Below are positions 3,706-10,833 of a DNA stretch of 15,371 bases, piece after piece (the first letter of the stretch is position 1; every line of letters starts with the position of its first letter). The notes beneath the pieces are model-generated. The model did not search any database and was not told where the DNA came from. It worked only from the letters and a program-made list of their open reading frames with translations. The position numbers were made by a program, and so were the translations under genes. Source of the DNA: Patescibacteria group bacterium (lineage in GTDB: Bacteria > Patescibacteriota > Patescibacteriia > XYB2-FULL-38-15); NCBI GenBank assembly GCA_018818855.1, contig JAHIRI010000028.1, positions 1 to 15,371 on the forward strand, read 5' to 3'.

Positions 3706-5016
3706 ATGACAACAAAAACACAAACGGCCGTTCGTTTTAGCGATCTCGGCCTTTCGGGAAAAATGCTTTCCATTTTGGAACGGCAGAATTTTTCCGTTCC
3801 AACTCCTATTCAGCACAAATGTATTCCTTCGGCCTTGGAAGGCCGGGATATTGTGGGTATTGCCCAGACTGGCACGGGCAAGACCCTGGCTTTTGGTTTG
3901 CCGATGATTGAAAGATTGGCGAGAAACAGAGGGCAGGCTTTGATTTTAATGCCGACCAGAGAACTCGCTCTTCAGGTTGACGAGGTTTTGCAAAAAATCG
4001 GGCATTCGATTGGCCTCAAAACCGCGGTTGTAATCGGCGGCGCGTCCTCATACCAGCAATTACAGATGTTACGCAAGAGACCGCACGTTGTAGTTTCTAC
4101 CCCGGGCCGCTTGATTGATCATCTTCAGCAAAAAAATTATTCATTACGGAATGTAAAAATTATTATTTTGGATGAAGCTGACCGTATGCTGGACATTGGT
4201 TTTGCGCCGCAACTCAAACAAATTTTGTCCATGGCGCCGACTGAGCGGCAAACCATGCTTTTTTCGGCAACAATGCCGGGAGCAATCGCCCAGATCGCCG
4301 CGGGACATATGAAAGCGCCTTTGCGGATTGAGGTGGCGCCGTCCGGCACGCCGGCCGAGAATATTGATCAAAAAATATTCATCGTCAGTAAAGAACAAAA
4401 AATGCAGTTGCTGGATAAAATCTTAACCGATAACTCCGGAACGGCATTAATTTTTGCTCGCACAAAATTTGGCGCTAAAAAAATTACGGCGAATTTAAAC
4501 GCGATGAGATATGGCGCGGCGGAAATTCATTCTAACCGTTCTCTTGCCCAGCGCAAAGAGGCGCTCGGCGGATTTAAGTTCGGAAAATATCGTGTGCTTG
4601 TTGCTACAGATATTGCCGCCAGGGGCATCGACGTCAACGACATCGCTATGGTTATAAATTTTGACTTGCCTGATAATCCGGAAGATTACGTGCATCGAAT
4701 CGGGCGCACCGGCCGGGCAGGAAATTCCGGCCAGGCAATATCTTTTGCCACTCCGGCGGAAAAATTTGATATCCGGCAGATTGAGCGGCTGATCAGACGG
4801 GCAATTCCGGTTATCGGCTTGCCAGTCCTTCCGCCACGTCGCGCTAATTTAGCGGAAACCGATCGAGGCCGCGGAGGGGGCAACTACGCCCATGGCAGAA
4901 ATAATAATTTTGGCGGCCGAAGCGGCGGTTTTAAACGTAGAAGTGCTCCGAAACGGAAACAGGGCGGCCGCGGGTTTGGTCAGTTTATGCGTCGGGAAAG
5001 TTACGCTCATTCTTAA
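3706..5016 (+). CDS. DEAD-box ATP-dependent RNA helicase
   Basis: A 436-aa RNA helicase of the DeaD/RhlE type that unwinds structured RNA using ATP, acting in ribosome assembly, RNA decay or cold adaptation. The motifs are in order: Q motif (F11 and Gln35 in PTPIQ), motif I AQTGTGKT 53-60, PTRELA 83-88, TPGR 132-135, motif II DEAD 156-159, SAT 187-189, LIF-AR-TK near 248-254, motif V ATDIAARGID 300-309 and motif VI HRIGRTGR 330-337. The C-terminal tail (about 385-436) is rich in Arg, Gly and Asn with RGG-like repeats, a usual RNA-binding extension. ATG 3706 is chosen over a GTG 57 bases upstream because the upstream residues do not resemble the family. A consensus promoter drives it, and a flavoprotein gene follows after 9 bases. 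Confidence 0.96.
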   Translation: MTTKTQTAVRFSDLGLSGKMLSILERQNFSVPTPIQHKCIPSALEGRDIVGIAQTGTGKTLAFGLPMIERLARNRGQALILMPTRELALQVDEVLQKIGHSIGLKTAVVIGGASSYQQLQMLRKRPHVVVSTPGRLIDHLQQKNYSLRNVKIIILDEADRMLDIGFAPQLKQILSMAPTERQTMLFSATMPGAIAQIAAGHMKAPLRIEVAPSGTPAENIDQKIFIVSKEQKMQLLDKILTDNSGTALIFARTKFGAKKITANLNAMRYGAAEIHSNRSLAQRKEALGGFKFGKYRVLVATDIAARGIDVNDIAMVINFDLPDNPEDYVHRIGRTGRAGNSGQAISFATPAEKFDIRQIERLIRRAIPVIGLPVLPPRRANLAETDRGRGGGNYAHGRNNNFGGRSGGFKRRSAPKRKQGGRGFGQFMRRESYAHS

Positions 5017-5025
5017 ACAAGATTT

Positions 5026-6267
5026 ATGCGCGTGGCAATTATTGGCGGCGGAGCGGCCGGCATGATGGCAGCCGCGACAATTAATGAAGTAAATCCAGGA
5101 ATCGAAGTTTTTTTAATTGAGAAAAACGAATCGCTTGGTAAAAAAGTTTTAATTTCCGGCGGCGGCCGTTGTAATATCACGACCGGAATAGAAGATATAA
5201 AAATAGTTCTTAAAAATTATCCGCGGGGAGAAAAGTTTTTAACTCCGGCCATGCATTGTTTTTCGCCCTTGGATGTTCGCGATTGGTTTGGCGCGCACGG
5301 TGTGCCGCAAAAGTGCGGCGAAGATTTACGCGTTTTTCCAAAATCAAACGATGGCCGCGACGTGCTTCGCGTTTTTGAAAAAATCTTTTCCCGCCATCGG
5401 ACAAAAATATTTTTCGGGCATGCGGTAAAAAGTATTTTAAAAAGTAAAAACGGTTTTGTTATAAAATTTACGGAACATCCGCCGCTTGAAGCTGACCGTG
5501 TAGTTTTAGCGCTCGGCGGGCGTTCGTATCAACATACGGGGTCTGCTGGAGACGGTTACGCCTTGGCCCAATCTTTGGGGCACAAGATAAGTCCGCTCGC
5601 GGCCAGCCTGCATTCCTTTGTCACAAAAGAAAAATGGCCGAGGGAAGTTTCCGGCCTTACCATCGCCAAGGCGTTCGTTGGAGTAAAGAGCCAAAAACGT
5701 TATCATACTCAGGGCGGAATTTTATTCACGCACTGGGGAGTTAGCGGCCCGGCAATTTTTGCCCTTTCGTCCTTGACGGCTTTTCTGGATTTTAGTCCGG
5801 CCAATCCACTTGATATTTTTATTGATCTTCTCCCTGACCTCTCGGCGGAAAAAATTATCGCTGACCTAAAAGATATTGCGCGGAAAAATCCAAAAAAGAA
5901 TTTTAAAAATACTGTACACAATTTTGTTCCGCGGACGCTCGCCGAAATAATCGCACGGGAGACGGGCATTCATTCTCAAAAAAAGAATGCCGAGGTCAGC
6001 AATACGGAAATAGAAAAAGTTGGGCAGTGGTTTAAATTTTTGCCGCTTCAAATTGTCGGGCGAGGGGCCGGAGAGGAGTTTGTGACGGCCGGAGGAGTGG
6101 AATTAGATGAAGTGAATCCACATACAATGGAATCAAAAATTTGTTCAGGGCTTTATTTTGCCGGGGAGATTTTAAATATTGATGGTTTTACCGGTGGATT
6201 TAATCTTCAAGCTGCCTGGGCAACGGGGCGCGCGGCAGGGGATTCTTTGGCGAAAAATAAAAAATAG
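5026..6267 (+). CDS. HI0933/YhiN-family FAD-dependent oxidoreductase
   Basis: A 413-aa flavoprotein of the HI0933 family (also called BaiN/RdsA type or aminoacetone-oxidase-like). The N-terminal Rossmann dinucleotide site is GGGAAG at residues 7-12 with the ribose-binding Glu at 32. The family hallmark LISGGGRCNIT lies at 42-52. The C-terminal FAD segment, GLYFAGEILNIDG then FTGGFNLQAAWATG, lies near 379-404. Length is typical. The substrate is unknown for most members, although BaiN acts on bile acid intermediates in gut bacteria and that role is not implied here. It starts 9 bases after the helicase stop and is probably co-transcribed. A separate promoter lies just after its stop. Confidence 0.92.
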   Translation: MRVAIIGGGAAGMMAAATINEVNPGIEVFLIEKNESLGKKVLISGGGRCNITTGIEDIKIVLKNYPRGEKFLTPAMHCFSPLDVRDWFGAHGVPQKCGEDLRVFPKSNDGRDVLRVFEKIFSRHRTKIFFGHAVKSILKSKNGFVIKFTEHPPLEADRVVLALGGRSYQHTGSAGDGYALAQSLGHKISPLAASLHSFVTKEKWPREVSGLTIAKAFVGVKSQKRYHTQGGILFTHWGVSGPAIFALSSLTAFLDFSPANPLDIFIDLLPDLSAEKIIADLKDIARKNPKKNFKNTVHNFVPRTLAEIIARETGIHSQKKNAEVSNTEIEKVGQWFKFLPLQIVGRGAGEEFVTAGGVELDEVNPHTMESKICSGLYFAGEILNIDGFTGGFNLQAAWATGRAAGDSLAKNKK

Positions 6268-6278
6268 CCTGTCTTGAT

Positions 6279-6307
6279 TTGACTTTTTTTGAGGTTTAGG
6301 GCATACT
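6279..6307 (+). promoter_or_regulatory. Sigma-70 type promoter for the cold-shock gene
   Basis: TTGACT (6279-6284), a 17-base spacer, and CATACT (6302-6307). The predicted start near 6314 gives a leader of about 65 bases. Confidence 0.75.
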
Positions 6308-6325
6308 TACCATATCAAAAATTAA

Positions 6326-6349
6326 GTAGAAATATCGTCGAATTTCTAC
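6326..6349 (+). promoter_or_regulatory. Leader hairpin upstream of the cold-shock gene
   Basis: GTAGAAAT (6326-6333) pairs perfectly with ATTTCTAC (6342-6349) around an 8-base loop. It lies near the 5' end of the predicted transcript. The A/T-rich stem could be temperature-sensitive, as in cspA leaders of other bacteria, but this is inference. Confidence 0.5.
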
Positions 6350-6378
6350 AGAGAGTTTATTATTTTGTTGTTATTATT

Positions 6379-6579
6379 ATGAAGGGCACCGTAAAAACTT
6401 TGGTTGTGGAAAAGAACTTTGGTTTTATCACTCCAGAAGACGGATCAAAAGACGTCTTTTTCCATGCCACGAGCCTTCAAGGCGTTGACTTCGGACAATT
6501 GCAATCTGGTGATGCTGTGACATTTGATGTCGAGCAGTCAGAAAAAGGTCCAAGAGCCGTGAATGTTGCCAAAGAGTAA
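6379..6579 (+). CDS. csp: Cold-shock domain protein (CspA family)
   Basis: A 66-aa single cold-shock domain that binds single-stranded RNA or DNA and acts as an RNA chaperone. It begins MKGTVKTL, has RNP1 as KNFGFI at residues 12-17 (consensus KGFGFI) and RNP2 as VFFHATSL at 26-33, and ends with the GPRAVNV strand. The usual Trp near position 11 is replaced by Glu, so one aromatic contact is missing. ATG 6379 is chosen because it gives the canonical family N-terminus; the frame is open upstream but without similarity. It has its own promoter, a structured leader and a strong terminator, so it is monocistronic. The DEAD-box gene two genes upstream has a related RNA-remodelling role. Confidence 0.95.
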   Translation: MKGTVKTLVVEKNFGFITPEDGSKDVFFHATSLQGVDFGQLQSGDAVTFDVEQSEKGPRAVNVAKE

Positions 6580-6590
6580 AAATCTTTGAA

Positions 6591-6623
6591 AAAACAGAGC
6601 CGTTAATTCGGCTCTGTTTTTTT
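6591..6623 (+). terminator. Intrinsic terminator after csp
   Basis: AAAACAGAGCCG (6591-6602) pairs perfectly with CGGCTCTGTTTT (6609-6620) around TTAATT and continues into a T-run. This is the strongest terminator in the window. Confidence 0.93.
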
Positions 6624-6645
6624 ATTAATTTTGGCGGTCGTTTTC

Positions 6646-6674
6646 TTGATATTTATGGGGGTTTTTGTTATACT
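6646..6674 (+). promoter_or_regulatory. Sigma-70 type promoter for the exported-protein pair
   Basis: TTGATA (6646-6651), a 17-base spacer, and TATACT (6669-6674). The predicted start near 6681 places a purine-rich run (AGGGAGGAGGGGA, 6686-6698) at the very 5' end of the mRNA. That run is 25 or more bases before the ATG, too far for normal Shine-Dalgarno use. Confidence 0.8.
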
Positions 6675-6723
6675 ACTAAGAATAGAGGGAGGAGGGGATT
6701 TAAAAATTAACTGAACGATTTCT

Positions 6724-7503
6724 ATGAAAAAATCATGGATAGTGGCCGTGGTCATAGCTTCGCTTTTGTTCCAAATTGGTCTGGCGAGCGCCCTGACTTC
6801 TGGCGAGGCAAAACAGGCGTGGCTTTCGGCTATGCAGGCCAGAATCAGCGCTGATGCGGCTTACAAGCAAGCGCAGTTAGATTACGCGGCTAACAAAACT
6901 CCGGAAAACGATCAAAAAGTTATTGATAATGCAAAGACGGTTTTGGGTTCTGCCTTGAATGAGGTGGAAGCATGGTTAAATTGGAAAAATCAGGAAGCCA
7001 AAGATAGCGATGCGCCGGCGGAGTTAAAAGTAAAGATTGGAAATGATGTTGAAAAAAATTTGGTGAAGATTACAACGCTTCGGGGAGATGTCGCAAAAAT
7101 TAAAACAAGAGTTGACGTAGCCGGAGTTTTTTTGAAAATGGTTGGGGCTTACGTTGAACTTTTGACTGACGTGGCGAGAAATACTGGTGCAGCTTGGGTT
7201 TACACAGGGAATCAAATTGCCGACAAAACAGCAGATTATGAAATTAAATTACGAACGACAGCGAATGGTTTGGTTGATAATACCGAAATCCTTGCGAAAT
7301 TGGATATTGCTAAATCTCAGATTGATCTAGCAAGAACTCAAATTAACGCGGCCGAGACGTCTTATAAGTTGGTTATTTTGCCGGGTACGCCACTGGTAAA
7401 ATTTGCCGAGGGTAATAGTTATTTGAGACAGGTGAGAGTAAATTTATTGGCTGCGGCGGGGCAATTGCAAGAATCTTTTAATTTAATTGTTTCTCATAAA
7501 TAA
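6724..7503 (+). CDS. Exported alpha-helical protein, function unknown
   Basis: A 259-aa protein with a clear Sec signal peptide: a positive start (MKKS), a hydrophobic core (residues 5-20) and an ASA site with likely cleavage after Ala23. The mature part is Ala/Lys/Asp/Asn-rich and predicted mostly helical (runs such as KQAWLSAMQARISADAAYK and LDIAKSQIDLARTQINAAE). It has no cysteine, no further membrane span and no known catalytic motif. It may form a periplasmic or surface coiled-coil bundle. It has its own promoter and is followed after 2 bases by a small lipoprotein, so the two probably work at the same envelope site. I do not recognise the family. Confidence 0.8.
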   Translation: MKKSWIVAVVIASLLFQIGLASALTSGEAKQAWLSAMQARISADAAYKQAQLDYAANKTPENDQKVIDNAKTVLGSALNEVEAWLNWKNQEAKDSDAPAELKVKIGNDVEKNLVKITTLRGDVAKIKTRVDVAGVFLKMVGAYVELLTDVARNTGAAWVYTGNQIADKTADYEIKLRTTANGLVDNTEILAKLDIAKSQIDLARTQINAAETSYKLVILPGTPLVKFAEGNSYLRQVRVNLLAAAGQLQESFNLIVSHK

Positions 7504-7505
7504 AT

Positions 7506-7748
7506 ATGAAAAAAGAATTAACTATCGTGGGATTAATTTTGGCGGCGGGTTTAATTTTTCTCGGAGCCGGCTGCGGGCAAAAATCAACCGAGAATGTTAA
7601 TGCAGACGCGAATACCAACGCGGCCGTGAATGAAGAAACTGAAAATGTTAATGCGGTTAATCCTGGTGTCACAGAGGAAGAGTTAAATCAGTTAAAATCG
7701 GATATTGATGAATTGGAATACGACGATCTAAATACCTTGACGCAATAA
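7506..7748 (+). CDS. Small lipoprotein with Asn-rich linker
   Basis: An 80-aa protein with a lipoprotein signal: MKKE, a hydrophobic stretch (residues 6-20), and LGAGC with the likely lipidated Cys23. The lipobox is slightly off consensus, with Gly at -3. A low-complexity linker with N-V-N-A and N-T-N-A repeats (about 29-53) leads to a short acidic, probably helical tail (EEELNQLKSDIDELEYDD). Small lipoproteins with Asn-rich spacers are frequent in Parcubacteria. It lies 2 bases after the exported helical protein and before a terminator, completing a two-gene unit. It is probably a surface tether or partner; no enzyme motif is seen. Confidence 0.8.
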   Translation: MKKELTIVGLILAAGLIFLGAGCGQKSTENVNADANTNAAVNEETENVNAVNPGVTEEELNQLKSDIDELEYDDLNTLTQ

Positions 7749-7762
7749 AATTAAAATATCCG

Positions 7763-7792
7763 AAAATTCCGCCTAGCGCCGGCGGAATTTTT
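7763..7792 (+). terminator. Intrinsic terminator after the lipoprotein gene
   Basis: AAAATTCCGCC (7763-7773) pairs perfectly with GGCGGAATTTT (7781-7791) around a 7-base loop, ending in T's. It separates the exported-protein unit from rlmH. Confidence 0.85.
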
Positions 7793-7823
7793 AGAGTTCA
7801 ATTTGTTAAATAGATTGTGTTTT

Positions 7824-8291
7824 ATGTTTAATGTTGTAATTTTAGCCGTAGGAAAAATTAAAGAAAAACACTGGCGAACGGCGGTGGAAGAATATTCGGT
7901 AAGATTAAAACCCTTTGCCAGAGTTGTTGTTGAAGAAATAGCGGCAGAGCCCTTCCGGCGAGAAGCGGATAAAGAAAAAGCAAAACAAAAAGAAGGGGAG
8001 CGGTTGCTCGTAGCACTGTCTAAATATTCGGACAGCGAAATTATTATTCTTGATGAACGCGGCCGAGAATTTACCTCAGTGGAATTTGCTGATTTTTTTA
8101 GCCGCGAAGCGCGGCGCGTGATTTTCGTCATTGGCGGAGCGCTTGGCTTTGGTGATAATTTTTCAAAAAGAACTTTCACAAAAATTTCTTTGTCAAAAAT
8201 GACTCTGCCGCACGAACTTGCGCGAGTAGTTCTTTTGGAGCAAATTTATCGGGCGTCGACAATAGTTTCCGGAAAAAGCTATCATTATTAA
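7824..8291 (+). CDS. rlmH: 23S rRNA pseudouridine-1915 N3-methyltransferase RlmH
   Basis: A 155-aa SPOUT-fold methyltransferase that uses S-adenosylmethionine to methylate pseudouridine 1915 in helix 69 of 23S rRNA, acting on whole 70S ribosomes. The length equals that of the well-studied family members. Diagnostic features are the N-terminal strand FNVVILAVGKIKE, the LDERGREFTS strand-loop (77-85), the knot SAM site VIGGALGFGD (102-111), the SLSKMTLPHELARVVLLEQIYRA block (122-144) and the terminal KSYHY. ATG 7824 is chosen over an upstream TTG because it gives the canonical N-terminus. uppP starts 3 bases after the stop. Confidence 0.96.
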   Translation: MFNVVILAVGKIKEKHWRTAVEEYSVRLKPFARVVVEEIAAEPFRREADKEKAKQKEGERLLVALSKYSDSEIIILDERGREFTSVEFADFFSREARRVIFVIGGALGFGDNFSKRTFTKISLSKMTLPHELARVVLLEQIYRASTIVSGKSYHY

Positions 8292-8294
8292 GAT

Positions 8295-9080
8295 ATGACC
8301 TTTTTCCACGCGATAATTTTAGGCATAGTTGAAGGCATTACAGAATTTCTTCCCATCTCCTCAACTGGTCATCTGATTTTGACTTCAAAAATTTTACAGT
8401 TGCCGTCAACGGAATTTTTAAAAAGTTTTGAAATCGCCATCCAGCTCGGAGCGATTCTTGCCGTGGTCGTTCTTTATTGGCGATCTTTTTTTGTTAAATT
8501 TGAAATTTTGAAAAAAATAATTGTCGCCTTTTTGCCGACCGCGGTGCTCGGCTTGATTTTTTATAAAATTGTTAAACAATTTTTATTGGGAAGTGAAAGT
8601 GTTGTTTTATGGGCGTTGGCGCTCGGCGGTGTTTTTTTGATTGTTTTTGAATTATTACACCGTGAAAAAGAAAATGCTGTTGAAGATGTGGAAAAAATTA
8701 CCTGGCGACAAGCGTTGCTTATCGGAGTTTTTCAGTCAGTGGCGATTATCCCCGGAGTGTCCCGCGCGGCGGCAACAATCGTTGGCGGCCTACTCCTTGG
8801 ATTAAAAAGAAAAACTATTGTTGAATTTTCTTTTCTGCTTGCCGTGCCGACCATGGCCGCGGCTACCGGGCTTGATCTTCTAAAAAGCGGCAGTAGTTTT
8901 AATGCCAACCAGTTTGGTTTACTCGCCCTGGGCTTTGTTTTTTCTTTTATTACGGCACTTGCGGCGATTAAATTTTTCTTAAATTTTATTAAGAATCATT
9001 CTTTCATTTCTTTTGGAGTTTATCGTATTATTTTGGCGCTTGGATGGTGGGGCGCGACCCTGTTTATTTTGCGGTTTTAA
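8295..9080 (+). CDS. uppP: Undecaprenyl-diphosphatase UppP (BacA)
   Basis: A 261-aa polytopic membrane enzyme that dephosphorylates undecaprenyl diphosphate, recycling the lipid carrier for peptidoglycan and other envelope glycans; overexpression in other bacteria gives bacitracin resistance. Motif 1, GIVEGITEFLPISSTGHLIL, lies at 10-29 with the catalytic Glu and His. Motif 2, PGVSRAAATI, lies at 153-162 with the essential Arg157. About seven to eight hydrophobic spans are visible. Motif 2 departs from the usual PG-x-SRSG-x-T: the Ser and Gly after Arg are both Ala. It lies directly after rlmH and before the glycosyltransferase run, which also probably depends on lipid carriers or lipid acceptors. 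Confidence 0.95.
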   Translation: MTFFHAIILGIVEGITEFLPISSTGHLILTSKILQLPSTEFLKSFEIAIQLGAILAVVVLYWRSFFVKFEILKKIIVAFLPTAVLGLIFYKIVKQFLLGSESVVLWALALGGVFLIVFELLHREKENAVEDVEKITWRQALLIGVFQSVAIIPGVSRAAATIVGGLLLGLKRKTIVEFSFLLAVPTMAAATGLDLLKSGSSFNANQFGLLALGFVFSFITALAAIKFFLNFIKNHSFISFGVYRIILALGWWGATLFILRF

Positions 9081-9091
9081 TGCTATAATGT

Positions 9092-10084
9092 ATGAAAGTT
9101 TGTTTGCATCTTGAATTTAAGAAGTTTTTAAGGGGATACTTATATAAAAATACGGGTACGGGTTTTCTTTCGTCCTTTAAAAATTATTTTAAGGCATTAA
9201 GTTTGATCGGGATAGAAGTTACGGAAAATTTGAAAGAAAAATACGATATTTTGCACGTTAATATTCCATTTTTAAAATCTCTTTGGGCGGTTCGGCGGGC
9301 AAAAAAGAGAGGAATAAAAATTGTGATGTCGGCCCATGCCACGGCGGAAGATTTTACCGGCGTCTGGCGGCTGAGCAATTTTTTAATGCCGCTCGCGAGG
9401 CGTTATTATCGGTTTGCTTATAATCAGGCAGATGTTGTCATTACTCCATCCATTTATACAAAGAGTTTATTGGAAAAATATCCTTTAAAAAAAAGAATTG
9501 AAGTTGTTTCTTGCGGTGTGGATTTTAAAAAGTTTTCCGCCGCCGGAGAAGGAAAAAATTATCAGAAGTCAGAAAAAGAAATAGTTATTTTTAATGTCGC
9601 GAATGTGATCCCAAGAAAAGGGACGGGAAGTTTTATAAATTTAGCGAAAAGTTTTTCTGAAAATAAATTTTTTTGGTACGGAAAGATTTTTAAATCATTC
9701 TTGTATAAAAAGTTACCGAAAGATTTGCCAAAGAATTTGGAGTTTAAAGGTTTTGTTCCAGACATTTTAGCAGCTTATCGGGACGGAGATATTTTTATTT
9801 TTCCGTCATATGAAGAGAATCAGGGAATGGTGATTTTAGAAGCTGCGGCGGCGGGACTGCCAATTTTGGTCCGGGATTTACCGGCTTATTGTGGCTGGCT
9901 TGTCCATAATGAAAATTGTTTAATCGCTCAAAATGAAGAAGAATTTAAAAAATATTTAAATCAATTAATTTCCGATGGCGGACTTCGGGCGCGTCTGGGT
10001 ATGGCGGCGAGAAAATTGGCCGAATCGGAAGATCTAAAAAATATTGGAGAACGTTTGCAGAAAGTTTATCAAAATTTAATATGA
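9092..10084 (+). CDS. Family 4-type (GT-B) glycosyltransferase
   Basis: A 330-aa retaining GT-B glycosyltransferase. The N-domain carries HVNIPF and VMSAHATAEDF, then the linker D-V-V-I-T-P-S and SCGVDFKKF. The C-domain has NVANVIPRKG at 168-177 (nucleotide-sugar contact), the acceptor-side FVPD, and the EX7E motif in PSYEENQGMVILE (Glu242 and Glu250). The EENQGMVILEA form recalls bacterial diacylglycerol glucosyltransferases, so a glycolipid product is possible but unproven. A perfect extended -10 (TGCTATAAT, 9081-9089) lies 2 bases before the ATG, too close to serve this start normally. The gene overlaps the next one by 4 bases (ATGA), showing translational coupling with the GT2 gene. Confidence 0.88.
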   Translation: MKVCLHLEFKKFLRGYLYKNTGTGFLSSFKNYFKALSLIGIEVTENLKEKYDILHVNIPFLKSLWAVRRAKKRGIKIVMSAHATAEDFTGVWRLSNFLMPLARRYYRFAYNQADVVITPSIYTKSLLEKYPLKKRIEVVSCGVDFKKFSAAGEGKNYQKSEKEIVIFNVANVIPRKGTGSFINLAKSFSENKFFWYGKIFKSFLYKKLPKDLPKNLEFKGFVPDILAAYRDGDIFIFPSYEENQGMVILEAAAAGLPILVRDLPAYCGWLVHNENCLIAQNEEEFKKYLNQLISDGGLRARLGMAARKLAESEDLKNIGERLQKVYQNLI

Positions 10085-10815
10085 AAGTATCAATTATTAT
10101 TCCAGCCTACAACGAAGAAAAATTATTGCCGCGGTGTTTGAAATCAATTTTTTCCGCCCATCTTCCGGAAGACCGCGAAGTGATTGTCGTGAATAATGCT
10201 TCAACCGACCGAACTGCAGAAATAGCAAAAAGCTTCGCGGGCGTTAAGGTTGTGACAGAATTAAATAAAGGAATTACAAAAGCCAGGCAGGCCGGGTTTC
10301 AGGCCGCAAGCGGCGACATCCTTGTTTTTTTTGACGCAGACACTTTAATCCCGCCGGATTGGTTTAGCATTGCGTTAGCAAAATTTGAATCTGACCCAAA
10401 ACTTATCGGCGTTTCCGGGCCGTATCATTTTGAGGCAATTTCCTGGTGGGCAAGAGGGTTGGAATGGTTTTATAATTATATTATTATGCCGACCGGAGAA
10501 TTTGTTTGGAGACATCTTCTGCGTCAGGGCGGAATAATGCTTTTAGGGGGGAATTTCGCCGTGCGGCGCGAAGCACTTCTCGCCGTCAATGGTTTTAATA
10601 CAAAAATAGATTTTTACGGCGAAGATACAAACCTTACCAGGCGGATAGCAAAAATTGGAAAAATAGATTATACCAATAAGTTATTTATTTATTCTTCTCC
10701 CCGCCGGTTTGAGGGAGAAGGTGGATTGAAACTCGCAGTGAAGTATGTTATAAATTTTTTTGGCGAGTGGATTTTTAAAAAACCAATCAATAAATCATAC
10801 GAAGATTTTAGATAA
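10081..10815 (+). CDS. Family 2 (GT-A) glycosyltransferase
   Basis: A 244-aa inverting GT-A glycosyltransferase. It opens with VSIIIPAYNEE (3-13), has VVNNASTDRT (36-45) binding the nucleotide, the metal-binding DAD at 85-87 in FFDADTLIP, GGNFAVRREAL (156-166) and the acidic catalytic-loop FYGEDTNL (178-185). It resembles enzymes that move sugars to lipid-linked or polysaccharide acceptors. A hydrophobic patch near residues 120-137 could sit against the membrane, but no transmembrane span is clear. Its start codon overlaps the stop of the GT4 gene. The donor sugar cannot be told from the sequence. Confidence 0.92.
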   Translation: MKVSIIIPAYNEEKLLPRCLKSIFSAHLPEDREVIVVNNASTDRTAEIAKSFAGVKVVTELNKGITKARQAGFQAASGDILVFFDADTLIPPDWFSIALAKFESDPKLIGVSGPYHFEAISWWARGLEWFYNYIIMPTGEFVWRHLLRQGGIMLLGGNFAVRREALLAVNGFNTKIDFYGEDTNLTRRIAKIGKIDYTNKLFIYSSPRRFEGEGGLKLAVKYVINFFGEWIFKKPINKSYEDFR

Positions 10816-10833
10816 AATTATTATAAATTTAAA

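Noticed and set aside
9081..9089. Perfect extended -10 (TGCTATAAT) as promoter of the GT4 gene
   Set aside because: The predicted transcript start falls inside the first codons of the gene, and no downstream start keeps the conserved N-terminus. It may be chance or an internal promoter for the downstream GT genes.
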